From: Planctomycetaceae bacterium
GTDB taxonomy: Bacteria; Planctomycetota; Planctomycetia; Pirellulales; UBA7805
DNA: 64,000 nucleotides
Reading direction: 5' to 3'
Assembly (NCBI GenBank): GCA_902630355.1
Contig: CACOUL010000008.1
Coordinates: 1 to 64,000, forward strand
Position numbers and translations under genes: made by a program
The notes under the pieces: generated by a model
What the model was told of the DNA's origin: nothing
Database searches by the model: none
Seen by the model: the letters and a program-made list of their open reading frames with translations, nothing else
Part shown: piece by piece, positions 9,365 through 19,171 of the stretch
Numbering within the stretch: position 1 is the stretch's first letter
How the letters are laid out: every line of letters starts with the position of its first letter

Positions 9365-10797
9365 GGGGTTTCCTCATCACCGATCTGATAGGCGATCCGG
9401 CCGTGCTGCTGATGGCGGGAAATTTTGTCCATGGCGTAGAGACCGGCCAGCACAAATTCAACGCAACTCGCCCGTACCGCATCGCTCCGGGCCGCGTTGA
9501 CTTCGAACGCTTTTTCCCAGATCGGCGGCACTCGGGTCAATCGCTCGGCGTACACGCTTGAAGGCAACATGTCGCCGACTTCGATCCGCACGCCCCGAGA
9601 GAAGATTTCGGCAATTTCACCTAGGCCGTGCGCCTCGACGTATTCTTCAAAAACCGTAGCGATGGCGGTTGCCAGAATGTGCTCGAGTACCTGCTCTTCG
9701 CTCATCTGCTGGCTTCCCATCAGGTCGAGTTCCAATTTTCCCAGGCCGCTGCTCTCGAGGTGGGCAAGATCGCTGATCCGCGGTATGGCCGGCGATTCGC
9801 CATGCAGGATGGATCGCCGGCGGGCACTGGCGATCATCGTGCGATAGTTGGCCAACGAAAATCGTACGCTCACCCCCGATTGCTGATCGACGTACTTGCT
9901 CCGGCGGGCCTCGAGCGTGATCTGCTCGATCAATTCACGCATGAAGCGAGGGACCTCAACCGGATGCGCATCTTCGCGCGAGTCCGCCGTTTCCTCGGCG
10001 GTGATTTCGATGGCCAGTTCCCGATCGCGCGGATAATGAGTGCGAATTAGCGAACCGATCCGATCCTTCAATTGGGGAATCACCTTGCCGCTACGGTTGT
10101 ACGTTGCAGGATTGGCAGAAAAGAGAACGCACACGTCAATGTCGAAGCGAATCGGGTAGCCGCGGATTTGAACATCGCGCTCTTCTAAAATGTTGAACAG
10201 CCCGACCTGCACTAACTCGTCGAGTTCAGGAAGCTCGTTCATCGCAAAGATGCCGCGATGCATGCGAGGGATCAAACCGAAGTGCAGGGCATCCTCCGCA
10301 CCCATCGTGACCCCCGCAACGAGTTTTGCCGGATCAATTTCACCGATCACATCCGCAAATTTGGTTCCCGGGGCGAGTCGCTCGGTGTAGCGGTCCTCCC
10401 GCGGCCACCACGCGATTGGAACTTCGCTCTCATCGCGCCCCGCAAGCCACGCCTTCGCCATTTGGGTGATCGGTGCATAGGGATCTTCGTGAAGCGGGCA
10501 TCCCGGAATCTCAAGATAGGGGATCTCAGGATCGAGAAAGCGGACGAGACTTCGCATAATCCGGCTTTTCGCCTGCCCCTTCTCTCCGAGAAACAACATG
10601 TCGTGACCGGCAAGCATCGCCAGAATCACTTCAGGAATCACCGTCTCCTCATAGCCGACGATGCCGGGGAAGAGTTCTTCGCCCCCCTCGAGCGCACGGA
10701 TCATCCCCTGACGGAGTTCCTCCTTGACGGTGCGCGATTGCCAGGGAGTGTCTCGTAGTTCTGCGAGCGTTTGCGGTCGTGTTGCAGTCGCCATCAA
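9361..10797 (-). CDS. MoxR / Mg-chelatase-type AAA+ ATPase
   Basis: ORF 478 aa; Walker A-like [16 protein letters not shown]; Walker B-like [40 protein letters not shown]. Confidence 0.85.
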   Translation of the reverse strand: MMATATRPQTLAELRDTPWQSRTVKEELRQGMIRALEGGEELFPGIVGYEETVIPEVILAMLAGHDMLFLGEKGQAKSRIMRSLVRFLDPEIPYLEIPGCPLHEDPYAPITQMAKAWLAGRDESEVPIAWWPREDRYTERLAPGTKFADVIGEIDPAKLVAGVTMGAEDALHFGLIPRMHRGIFAMNELPELDELVQVGLFNILEERDVQIRGYPIRFDIDVCVLFSANPATYNRSGKVIPQLKDRIGSLIRTHYPRDRELAIEITAEETADSREDAHPVEVPRFMRELIEQITLEARRSKYVDQQSGVSVRFSLANYRTMIASARRRSILHGESPAIPRISDLAHLESSGLGKLELDLMGSQQMSEEQVLEHILATAIATVFEEYVEAHGLGEIAEIFSRGVRIEVGDMLPSSVYAERLTRVPPIWEKAFEVNAARSDAVRASCVEFVLAGLYAMDKISRHQQHGRIAYQIGDEETP

Positions 10798-10870
10798 ATC
10801 ACCTTGTTTCCTGTTTTTCGAGCTTTATCTTCCGATAATTTGTCACCGGTGGCAAATCTTATGCGAAAAG

Positions 10871-11878
10871 TTACTTCACTTCGTCGATGATTCGTTCTGC
10901 CAGGGCGAGTCCGCTGAGGAATGCCCCTTCGACTCGCGGTCCACCGCACCAGTCACCGCAGGCCGCGAGTCGCTGCTGTGGATCGAGGACATAAGGCGCC
11001 GGGTAGACCGCCTCACAAAGCGCATAACGCCAACGATGCGCTGAGGAGAACAGGGGCTCACCACCCGGCACTCCGAGCAGTTCACACCAAGAATGCCAAA
11101 GAGCATCAGCAATCGACCCTGGCGAGTCATCCCAGTGGGCCTCACTCCATTCGGGACTCGCGTGCAGTACCCACGTCTCGCAGTTCGCGTCGCGACCCGG
11201 TTTGCTGCTGTTGCGGGCGACCCAGCGGAGGGGACCCTCGTTGATGAAGGCACCGTCCGGTTTCACCGCAGAGAGCGGATTCCCCGGAGCAATCATCGCG
11301 GCCCAGCAAGGGAGCATCTCAGCGCGTGAGGTCGCTTGGAGAATCGGTTGCGACTCGGGCATCAGGGCGGCAGTCTGCTCGGCCGGTGCGGTACTCACCA
11401 CCCAGTCGGCTGTGCCGAGTGACGCGCCCTCTTGCGACCGCAGTTCCCACCCTCCCTTTTGCAATTTGACCTCGGCCACCTGCACGCCTGTCTGCAAAGG
11501 CACGCCTGCCGCCAAATGTTTGCAGAGCGCATTCATGCCCGGTACCGCGACCCATCTCTCGTCGTTCGTTTTGTCGATCAGACCTTCGGGGGCGAACTCG
11601 ACAATCGTGCCCTCCCACTTGGCGATCAGCCCCGTCTGAACCCAGCGCTCCGCCGCAACGCTGAACTTGGGATCACGAATCGTAAAGTACTGTGCGCCAT
11701 GATCAAACCGAAGGGAGGACTCACTTCTCCGCGTCGCCATCCGCCCGCCCGCTCCTCTGCTCTTTTCGCACATAGTGCAGGCGAGCCCCGCGTCGGTCAA
11801 TCGGCGGGCAAGCGCGGTGCCGGAGAGCCCTGCCCCGATGATTGCGATTGTTGTTTTATGGCTTGGCATCACTTGCAT
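10871..11878 (-). CDS. NAD(P)/FAD-dependent oxidoreductase (COG3380/renalase-like)
   Basis: N-terminal Rossmann AIIGAGLSGTALARRLTDAGLACTMCEKSRGAGGRMATRR; length and C-terminus fit the family. Confidence 0.82.
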   Translation of the reverse strand: MQVMPSHKTTIAIIGAGLSGTALARRLTDAGLACTMCEKSRGAGGRMATRRSESSLRFDHGAQYFTIRDPKFSVAAERWVQTGLIAKWEGTIVEFAPEGLIDKTNDERWVAVPGMNALCKHLAAGVPLQTGVQVAEVKLQKGGWELRSQEGASLGTADWVVSTAPAEQTAALMPESQPILQATSRAEMLPCWAAMIAPGNPLSAVKPDGAFINEGPLRWVARNSSKPGRDANCETWVLHASPEWSEAHWDDSPGSIADALWHSWCELLGVPGGEPLFSSAHRWRYALCEAVYPAPYVLDPQQRLAACGDWCGGPRVEGAFLSGLALAERIIDEVK

Positions 11879-12117
11879 GCCCTTATTTGTGTTTTGGTTT
11901 GCCCGCCGCAGTATAGGATTCCGCCGGGAGAAGGGAACGCGGCTGATTCGTCGAGGGGCCGAAAAAATAAAGGAATCGTGGAAGCATCCTCAGAGACCCG
12001 TCTTGCCTGAATTTCTGGCCATCTTCGCCTAAATCTCCCTAAATTTACCGGTCGTTGACTTGTCATTTGGTCGGCTCGGTATAAAGAGACGAGGAAAGAT
12101 TAGTGAAGGAGAACACC

Positions 12118-12813
12118 ATGTCAATCGCGGAAATAACGATGAGTAATAATTCTCAGGCCGTGCGACCCCTCAATGAGGCCGAAAGCCAAAACGGAAACGG
12201 AGTGGATCGCCCGCCTAAACACGCGACATCGCAGCAAAATCGCGAATCGAACGAAGTCGATCTCCGGGCGATTGAGTCGGCGGTCAAAACGATTTTGAAG
12301 GCCGTCGGGGAAGACCCGGAACGCGACGGTTTATTAGACACTCCGGCGCGCGTCGCTCGGATGTACGCGGAAATGTTCTCAGGTCTGAGGGCAAATCCGG
12401 GTCGGCATTTGCAGGTTACGTTTCCTGAGGAGTACAACGAGGTCGTTCTCGTGCGTGATATTGAGTTTTGCAGCATGTGTGAGCATCACCTGCTTCCCTT
12501 TCGCGGTAAAGCACACGTCGCTTACATTCCGGAGGGACGCGTCACAGGACTAAGTAAGCTGGCCCGCGTTGTAGAAGAGGTAGCGCGACGGCCGCAAGTT
12601 CAGGAGCGAATGACCCAAACGATTGCCGACCTGATCGAAGGCGAACTCGGCGCAACGGCGGTTGCAGTCGTCGTCGAAGCGGAGCACAGTTGCATGTCGA
12701 TTCGCGGGATTCGAAAGGCCGGTAGTTCCACCATCACCAGTGCGATGCGTGGCGGCTTCCGTCACAATGTTTCGAGTCGCGCCGAAATCTTGTCACTCAT
12801 CCACGGCCATTAA
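12118..12813 (+). CDS. folE: GTP cyclohydrolase I
   Basis: ORF 12103..12813; aaggag RBS before ATG at 12118; [37 protein letters not shown] signature. Confidence 0.95.
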   Translation: MSIAEITMSNNSQAVRPLNEAESQNGNGVDRPPKHATSQQNRESNEVDLRAIESAVKTILKAVGEDPERDGLLDTPARVARMYAEMFSGLRANPGRHLQVTFPEEYNEVVLVRDIEFCSMCEHHLLPFRGKAHVAYIPEGRVTGLSKLARVVEEVARRPQVQERMTQTIADLIEGELGATAVAVVVEAEHSCMSIRGIRKAGSSTITSAMRGGFRHNVSSRAEILSLIHGH

Positions 12814-12829
12814 TCGAAGGTCCGGATCC

Positions 12830-13354
12830 ATGATTATCTCCAAACAGTTCAAGTTTTATGCCGCTCACCGCAACGAAGAAATCGGTGGCAAATGCGCAAA
12901 TCTGCACGGTCATCGCTATGGGATCACCTGCAAGTTCGAGGTCCGGCGGGTCAACTCGATTTCGACACTGTTCTCCGAGTTCGACGACCGGGTCGGGCGG
13001 TTGATCGCCGAGCAGTACGACCATGGGATGTTGATTCACCGTGGCGATACACTCTTCACGACACTACGCCGGCATGAGCGGGAGTACGGAGAGACACTCA
13101 AGATGAAGGTTCTCGAGGGTCCGACGAGTGTCGAAAATCTGGCGTACACCCTCTTCTCTGAAATTTCAGCACTGGGGTTTCGCTTGCTGAATTTGGAGGT
13201 GAAGGAAACCGATACCTCTACGGTCGAATACTCCCTTGAGGATTGGAAGCGAGATCGCTCCCGATTCGGTTGGAGTCGCGAACCGGTGTCGGGCTCGATG
13301 GAGAGTCTGTCCTCCGAATCGGCCGCCGGACCGATGATGGCGGTGACCGATTAA
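12830..13354 (+). CDS. 6-carboxy/6-pyruvoyl-tetrahydropterin synthase family protein (QueD/PTPS-like)
   Basis: ATG 12830 within ORF 12662..13354; MIISKQFKFYAAHRNEEIGGKCANLHGHRYG, PTSVENLA motif. Confidence 0.9.
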   Translation: MIISKQFKFYAAHRNEEIGGKCANLHGHRYGITCKFEVRRVNSISTLFSEFDDRVGRLIAEQYDHGMLIHRGDTLFTTLRRHEREYGETLKMKVLEGPTSVENLAYTLFSEISALGFRLLNLEVKETDTSTVEYSLEDWKRDRSRFGWSREPVSGSMESLSSESAAGPMMAVTD

Positions 13355-13390
13355 CGGTGGTGGCCCGCTCTGCGAGCGTGACTAGGACCT

Positions 13391-14947
13391 TTGCCCGGCG
13401 GGGAGATGTTGATGGCCGCTACGCAGATCTTGCTTGTCTTTCCGCATCAACTCTTTGATCCGCATCCCGGGCTGGAAAGAAATCCCGACCGCGTCGCTCT
13501 CGTCGAAGACAGTCTGTTTTTTGGCGATCCTCTACTCGGAATGCAAATGCACAAGCAGAAGCTCTGGTTGCATCGAGCGTCGATGCAGCGGTACGAGCAA
13601 ACGCTGCGACAGAGAGGGTTGCAGGTCGACTATGTGAACCACCAGACCGGTGCCAACGCGTTCGAGCAGTATCTCGGCAACCTCGCTCATGCCTCCACGC
13701 TCGTGCTTGCCGAGCCGCACGATGACCTTTTGGTTCGGCGACTTCGCCGCTACTGCAAGCGGTGGTCTCTTGCGATCGAATTCACCGCGACGCCGATGTT
13801 CTTGAATTCTGTGGATGAAAACCGCGCGTTTCGCGCATCGCATAAGCGGTGGACGATGTCCGAGTTCTACAAGCACCAGCGCCGCCGTCTCGACATTTTG
13901 ATGGAGGGAGACGACCCGGTGGGCGGAAAGTGGAACTTCGATCAAGAGAATCGAAAAAAGGTTCCTAAGGCGATGCTGGGCAGCCTCCCGGCACTACCGC
14001 TTCCTGAATACGATGCAATCGATCGGGCCGCCCGGGAACACATCTTAGCCCATTATCGCGACCATCCGGGGAGCTTGGATGCGCTCTATTTCCCCACCTC
14101 CCACAAGCAGGCGATCGGGTGGCTCGATGACTTTCTCGAGAATCGGTTCTTGCTTTTCGGCGACTATGAGGATGCGATGGTCGAGGGGCAGAATTGGCTC
14201 TGGCACAGCGTACTCACACCGATGCTCAACACGGGGCTTCTCACTCCACGGCTGATTCTCGATCGTGCGCTTCAATATGCGGACCGCACGGAGTTGCCAC
14301 TCAATGCCTTGGAGGGTTTTATTCGGCAAGTGATCGGGTGGCGGGAGTTCATGCGGGCAACCTACGATGATTTGGGCGTCTCAATGCGGACCACCAATCA
14401 CTGGGGGCACCGGCGGCGGTTACCCGAAAGTTTTTACGAAGGTGCGACCGGGGTGCTACCGGTCGATAATGTGATCGAGCGGGTCCGCGCAAGCGGTTAC
14501 TGTCACCACATCGAACGACTGATGGTTCTCGGCGGCTTCATGTTCCTCTGCGAGATTGATCCCGACGAGATTTACCGGTGGTTCATGGAGATGTTCGTCG
14601 ATAGCTACGATTGGGTGATGGTGCCGAACGTATATGCCATGAGTCAGCATGCCGATGGTGGACAGATCACTACAAAACCCTATTTTTCCGGATCATCGTA
14701 CATTCGGAAAATGAGCAACTACCCGCGTGGTGAGTGGTCGGAAACATGGGATGGCTTGTATTGGCGATGGATTTGGAAGCATCGCGAAAAGCTGGCTAAA
14801 AATCCGCGGTGGGCGATGATGTGCGCGATGGTCCGCAAAATGGACCGCGCAAAGCGAACGGCCCACCTGCAGCGGGCCGAAAAGTATCTTCAGCGGCTCG
14901 ACGCATCGCTCCCTTGCGATGCCGATGCCACAGTCGAGCAACTGTAA
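13391..14947 (+). CDS. Cryptochrome/photolyase family protein (COG3046, prokaryotic (6-4)/FeS-BCP-like) apparently lacking the Fe-S cysteine loop
   Basis: ORF 518 aa; QILLVFPHQLFDPHP, FIRQVIGWREFMR, YCHHIERLMVLGGF, KPYFSGSSYIRKMSNYPRGEWSETWDGLYWRWI. Confidence 0.88.
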   Translation: MPGGEMLMAATQILLVFPHQLFDPHPGLERNPDRVALVEDSLFFGDPLLGMQMHKQKLWLHRASMQRYEQTLRQRGLQVDYVNHQTGANAFEQYLGNLAHASTLVLAEPHDDLLVRRLRRYCKRWSLAIEFTATPMFLNSVDENRAFRASHKRWTMSEFYKHQRRRLDILMEGDDPVGGKWNFDQENRKKVPKAMLGSLPALPLPEYDAIDRAAREHILAHYRDHPGSLDALYFPTSHKQAIGWLDDFLENRFLLFGDYEDAMVEGQNWLWHSVLTPMLNTGLLTPRLILDRALQYADRTELPLNALEGFIRQVIGWREFMRATYDDLGVSMRTTNHWGHRRRLPESFYEGATGVLPVDNVIERVRASGYCHHIERLMVLGGFMFLCEIDPDEIYRWFMEMFVDSYDWVMVPNVYAMSQHADGGQITTKPYFSGSSYIRKMSNYPRGEWSETWDGLYWRWIWKHREKLAKNPRWAMMCAMVRKMDRAKRTAHLQRAEKYLQRLDASLPCDADATVEQL

Positions 14948-15029
14948 ACCGGCGCGTTATGGTGGAGTGAGAAGACAGAAAAACAACGGAGCGCTGCTGC
15001 TCCTGCGCGTCCAAAACGCCTGGACTTGC

Positions 15030-15872
15030 TTAGCGGCGTCGTCGCACGGCGAGCAGGCCGATGCAGCCGAGTCCCAGAAGAAGCATCGTTGCCGGCTCAG
15101 GCACTACTGCACCGCCACCGAGGGAACTGAGCGGAGTCATAATCCGCAGCGTCGTGCCGTTGGTGGTCGAACTGGTCGTCCAGCTTTCCAGCAAAACGTT
15201 GGGATCGTAGACCGAGCGGGCCCAGAAACCGACGCCCAGGTGCGATTCGTACACGGCCATCATCTCGCCGTCGATCATCTGCGCGGTGAAGGGCACGTTT
15301 TCAAATACATCGCTTTTCACGTCGAACGAAAAGCTTGTGAGAATGCTGTTCTCGTAGATGTAGGCATACGGGTGATAGGCCCCGATGTAGATGCCGAAGT
15401 TTGAGAGTGTCCGCCAGGTAGCCGACCCGGAGGTCGTGTCCCGCGATTGCTCCCAGGCGCTCATGTTGTGATGACCGTAGTTGGCATTGCCGAGCAGCCA
15501 GTAGAGGTGATCGCTGTAGATCGAAACGCTCGCGCCCTGCCCGTTGAGTCCAGTGTAGCCCGGGTTGTTGTCCCAGTTGAACGTGTTACCGTCGACCGCG
15601 TTGGGATCCCAGTCGGCCTCGATGTGGTAACCCACGGTGGGCACCCAGTTGCCGTGCGAATGGCCATAGTTGCCATTGTTGTTGTTGATCATCGCAAAGA
15701 CTTGCACCGAGTCGCCGGGCGATGCCGTGACGAGAGTGCTGGAGAGATCCGAACCGGACCAGAGGATAATGTTGTTCGGATTGGAATCGTCGAAACCGCC
15801 TCGGGCGATCGACGCAAAGAGAAGCAGTGCAAAGGACACTGCAAGCAAGCGAACAGGTCGTAAATGATTCAT
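15030..15872 (-). CDS. PEP-CTERM sorting domain protein
   Basis: Signal peptide LRPVRLLAVSFALLLFASIARG and C-terminal VVPEPATMLLLGLGCIGLLAVRRRR. Confidence 0.9.
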   Translation of the reverse strand: MNHLRPVRLLAVSFALLLFASIARGGFDDSNPNNIILWSGSDLSSTLVTASPGDSVQVFAMINNNNGNYGHSHGNWVPTVGYHIEADWDPNAVDGNTFNWDNNPGYTGLNGQGASVSIYSDHLYWLLGNANYGHHNMSAWEQSRDTTSGSATWRTLSNFGIYIGAYHPYAYIYENSILTSFSFDVKSDVFENVPFTAQMIDGEMMAVYESHLGVGFWARSVYDPNVLLESWTTSSTTNGTTLRIMTPLSSLGGGAVVPEPATMLLLGLGCIGLLAVRRRR

Positions 15873-16163
15873 TGGCTCAATCCGGAATTGCCCTGGTTTC
15901 CCCCACTTCCGAGCTACCCCCTTATGATAATTTTTCCTACGCGGGCGTCAACGATTATTTTCTGTTTTTCCTGCTTTTTTAAACGAATCACTGAAATCGA
16001 GATAACGTGACGAGGGATCGACGTAAGTCGAAAAATAGCAGGCGAAAACGTCATGTGACGCGTGCCGCTGTGACGCCCCGTCGCGACCCCGGATGGGGGT
16101 CAGCCACCATATGTGGCCTTTAGCGCAAAGCGGCCTGACTGAAGATTTCAGTACCCTCGGGAG

Positions 16164-16237
16164 TGGGCGACACTGGATTCGAACCAGTGACCTCTGCGGT
16201 GTGAACACAGCGCTCTAACCAACTGAGCTAGCCGCCC
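16164..16237 (-). tRNA. tRNA-Val(CAC)
   Basis: Reverse complement GGGCGGCTAGCTCAGTTGGTTAGAGCGCTGTGTTCACACCGCAGAGGTCACTGGTTCGAATCCAGTGTCGCCCA folds as cloverleaf; anticodon loop TTCACAC. Confidence 0.93.
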
Positions 16238-16318
16238 GGCAAAACGTTAGGGACCAGAACATCGGACCAATTCTCCCTCGGTCCGTCAAGCATCGTCCCC
16301 GGCCCCGTTTGAGGCAGC

Positions 16319-16612
16319 CTAAGAGGTGGAATGGCTCGTCGCCTCTTCACTCGGGGGACCGCTCGGCGGTTCGAATTTGGGCACCGACGGTTCCTGGTAG
16401 TCATCGGCCATCTCTTCGTAGGAGGACTGGCTCGCCGCATAGTCCACCGCCGACCGTGCGCCATCGATCTCCGACTCGATGCCCTGCATGCCACGCTTGA
16501 ATTCCATCAAGCTTTTGCCGACGGAACGACCGACTTCCGGGAGTCGTTTTCCGAATAGTAGCACCCCGATCACCCCGATGATAATCATCTCTGGCACGCC
16601 GATACCGAACAT
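16319..16612 (-). CDS. tatA: Twin-arginine translocase TatA/TatE-like subunit
   Basis: MFGIGVPEMIIIGVIGVLLFGKRLPEVGRSVGKSLMEFKRGMQGIESE. Confidence 0.88.
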   Translation of the reverse strand: MFGIGVPEMIIIGVIGVLLFGKRLPEVGRSVGKSLMEFKRGMQGIESEIDGARSAVDYAASQSSYEEMADDYQEPSVPKFEPPSGPPSEEATSHSTS

Positions 16613-16671
16613 CCTGTTTGCTCCTTGGCCCACACGGCTCGCGATGAAATTTCGCTTACCTTATTTTATTT

Positions 16672-16902
16672 TTATTTGGATTCGCCTGCCTGCACGGTAT
16701 CTTCGGTCACCGTCTTCGGGTCGCTGGAGGCACCCTCGGATTTATCCTCAATTCCCTGGACGCCCTTTTTAAACTCAACGATTCCGCGGCCCATCGATCG
16801 CATCACGCCGGGGAGGCGGTTGCCGAAAAGAAGGAGGACCACCCCCGCGATGATGAGAATTTCCCAGTGTCCGGTTAAGCCAAAAGCAAACAGAGGGGAC
16901 AT
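16672..16902 (-). CDS. tatA: Second TatA/TatE-like subunit
   Basis: MSPLFAFGLTGHWEILIIAGVVLLLFGNRLPGVMRSMGRGIVEFKKGVQGIED. Confidence 0.87.
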   Translation of the reverse strand: MSPLFAFGLTGHWEILIIAGVVLLLFGNRLPGVMRSMGRGIVEFKKGVQGIEDKSEGASSDPKTVTEDTVQAGESK

Positions 16903-17224
16903 GCGATCTATCTCCGAAAGAGGTCAGGACCTCGGTACTCGGGAAACTCAGCGTTGGGCTGCAAAGCTCCCGATTGCCAGCCGCCCGAATGAAAGGGGGC
17001 CGCTCAGCCGCGAGCGCACCGGTTAACCCCTTACTACCCTATATTTTACCCGACCCTGGGGACGTGTCAAACGCGACTGATTTTCCCGCCCATGGCTCGG
17101 AGGCTGACTCGGAAGCTGAAAAATGCGGTTAGAGAGCCCTTGGCACGAGATTTCGCCGCTTCGGAAACACTTCGGGAAGACGCCCGACGAGAAACGGCGA
17201 GAGTGAAAAAGCGGCATTAAGGCG

Positions 17225-19150
17225 CTATCGCGTCCCTTTCTCGGTTTGATCCGCTTGGCTCGCGGTCCTGCCTCCGTAAATCGGTAGGAACCGGTAGTAA
17301 ACTTCCAGGCAGAGGGTGGCCATGGCCGTGGAATAAACGCGGCCCCCGTGCGGTCCCCACTCGGTATCGGGCGACCAACTGCCCCTTAGCGGACCGCTCT
17401 GCTGCTGCGTTGCCAGGAGTGTCGTCTGCAGCGCCTGGTTCCACTCCTCCCAGAGCACGTCCTGTCGCTGATAGAGTGCGAGGGTTGCGTAGTACCAGGC
17501 GTACAAATTCATCCGTCCGCTCGCACTGGCCCGCGGCGGATCGGCAAGCAAGTAAGCAGCCGCTTCATTGGCCGCCGGATCGGTGGGTCTGGTGCCGGTG
17601 AAGAGGCGGCAGAAAAGTGCTTCGGCCGTCATTGCCGGGCTCGGGGGTTTGCCCGGCCGGTAAGTGGCGATCCCGCCCGCCTCGCCCGAGGAGACGTAGG
17701 AGAGGAATCGTGTAACGCCCTGCTTTGCCCGCAGCGGCACCGGGATTCCCGCCAACTCGGCGCTTTTAAGTGCCATCACCTGCCAGCCCAACTGACTCGT
17801 ATCGCCCGTGTCGCTCGGTCGATACCGCCAACCGCCCGTCTGTCGATTCTGGCTCTGGAGGGTGAAGGCAATGGCCCGCTCGGCGTAGGGTCGTAGCCGC
17901 ACGTCGCCCGTCATGCCGTACGCTTCGCAGAGGGCAAAACTCGCCATACCGTGGCAGTACATCGCTGCAAACAGGGTGGAGTCCCCAGCGAGCGATCCAT
18001 TTTTGCGTTGATGCGAGGCAAGGTATTCCAGTCCTCGCTTCACGTGGTCTTGATAAGGCCCCGGTTTCATATGGGTGTGTCCGCTGCCGAGAAACGCCAG
18101 CAGCGCCAAGGCCGAGACCCCGGTCTGCGCTCGCATCCCGGCGCGGCGGCGGTGGTGATCGCTCGAGGGTCGGTCGCGTCCGCCCTGCCACCGCGAGGGG
18201 TCCCAACTGCCGTCTTGTCCTTGTGCCGATGCGAGCCAGGCAAGGCCGGACTCGACCGCCTCCTCCGCTTCCGGGCTTCCACCAAAGCGGCCCGCTTGCC
18301 GAGCGCGGTCCTCTGCGCTGCGCAGGCGATACAACTCGGGAAGCTGATGTCCTCCCGGCGTCTGCGCCGCCGGCACACCTTCCCCGGCCGGTGGACGTTC
18401 GATCTTCACCAGTTTAGGCCGGTCATCTTCAGGGGCGGGAGCCTCGGGCTTTGCGTCGGGGAGTTGGGCGAGTTGCAGTGGGGCTGCGGCGGGAATTGCG
18501 CTCGGCTTCAAACGGGCCACAAGCGGCGGACGCTCTGCCACAGGGGCCTCCTCCGCATCCTTCAGCGCAATGGATTCGGGCGGTTGCTCGGCGATCCGTT
18601 CGGGCCCGTCGATCGCCGTCGGTCGTGGGCGCGACGGGGTCGCGGCGAGGGGGCGACCGGTCTGCGGCGCGGCGGCAGCCACCGGTGCGGCCGCCTGCAG
18701 GTTAGCGGGCACGAGCGGCCGCTCGGCAGAGTTTTGTTCGGGAGCGGCGGGCACATAATCGGTTTCAGGTACCTCTGCCTCATCCATCCGTGGGACCGCC
18801 AGGGGCGGAATTTCGCCCGCCGTTCCCGGAAACTGCTGCCACGGTTTGTCGGGCCGGGCCGGTTCGATCGTGCCGAGAAACGCATCGCCCAGGGCCACCT
18901 CGACCACCTCACCCTCCAAGCCGGTTGCGTTTCCGGCAATCCGAATCGTGGCGGCATAGCCGGCCAACAGCAGGTGCGCGATGAGTGAAAGGATCACGCA
19001 GATCCGCATCGGTCGGCTGCGACCCCAGCGGGTCAGCAGCAGCCCGATGAGGGCCGCGATCGAGCCGAGCAGGAGCACGAGCCAAAGGACGACCCAGGCG
19101 GCGTGGATCGAGCCGACAGGAAGTGCTGCGATGAAAAACAACGGGTTCAT
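17225..19150 (-). CDS. Membrane-anchored prenyltransferase/squalene-oxidase-repeat protein
   Basis: N-terminal TM segments, Pro/Ala-rich linker, then ESGLAWLASAQGQDGSWDPSRWQG, GLEYLASHQRKNGSLAGDSTLFAAMYCHGMASFALCEAYG repeats. Confidence 0.82.
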   Translation of the reverse strand: MNPLFFIAALPVGSIHAAWVVLWLVLLLGSIAALIGLLLTRWGRSRPMRICVILSLIAHLLLAGYAATIRIAGNATGLEGEVVEVALGDAFLGTIEPARPDKPWQQFPGTAGEIPPLAVPRMDEAEVPETDYVPAAPEQNSAERPLVPANLQAAAPVAAAAPQTGRPLAATPSRPRPTAIDGPERIAEQPPESIALKDAEEAPVAERPPLVARLKPSAIPAAAPLQLAQLPDAKPEAPAPEDDRPKLVKIERPPAGEGVPAAQTPGGHQLPELYRLRSAEDRARQAGRFGGSPEAEEAVESGLAWLASAQGQDGSWDPSRWQGGRDRPSSDHHRRRAGMRAQTGVSALALLAFLGSGHTHMKPGPYQDHVKRGLEYLASHQRKNGSLAGDSTLFAAMYCHGMASFALCEAYGMTGDVRLRPYAERAIAFTLQSQNRQTGGWRYRPSDTGDTSQLGWQVMALKSAELAGIPVPLRAKQGVTRFLSYVSSGEAGGIATYRPGKPPSPAMTAEALFCRLFTGTRPTDPAANEAAAYLLADPPRASASGRMNLYAWYYATLALYQRQDVLWEEWNQALQTTLLATQQQSGPLRGSWSPDTEWGPHGGRVYSTAMATLCLEVYYRFLPIYGGRTASQADQTEKGTR

Positions 19151-19171
19151 CCGAGTGATCCTGGGAAGTCG

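Noticed and set aside
12037-12100. Possible promoter ttgact...tataaa upstream of folE
   Set aside because: Spacing of about 19 nt and imperfect -35 make it too weak to list
17951-18988. 345-aa plus-strand ORF
   Set aside because: Antisense shadow of the prenyltransferase-repeat CDS; Arg/Gly-rich with no motifs
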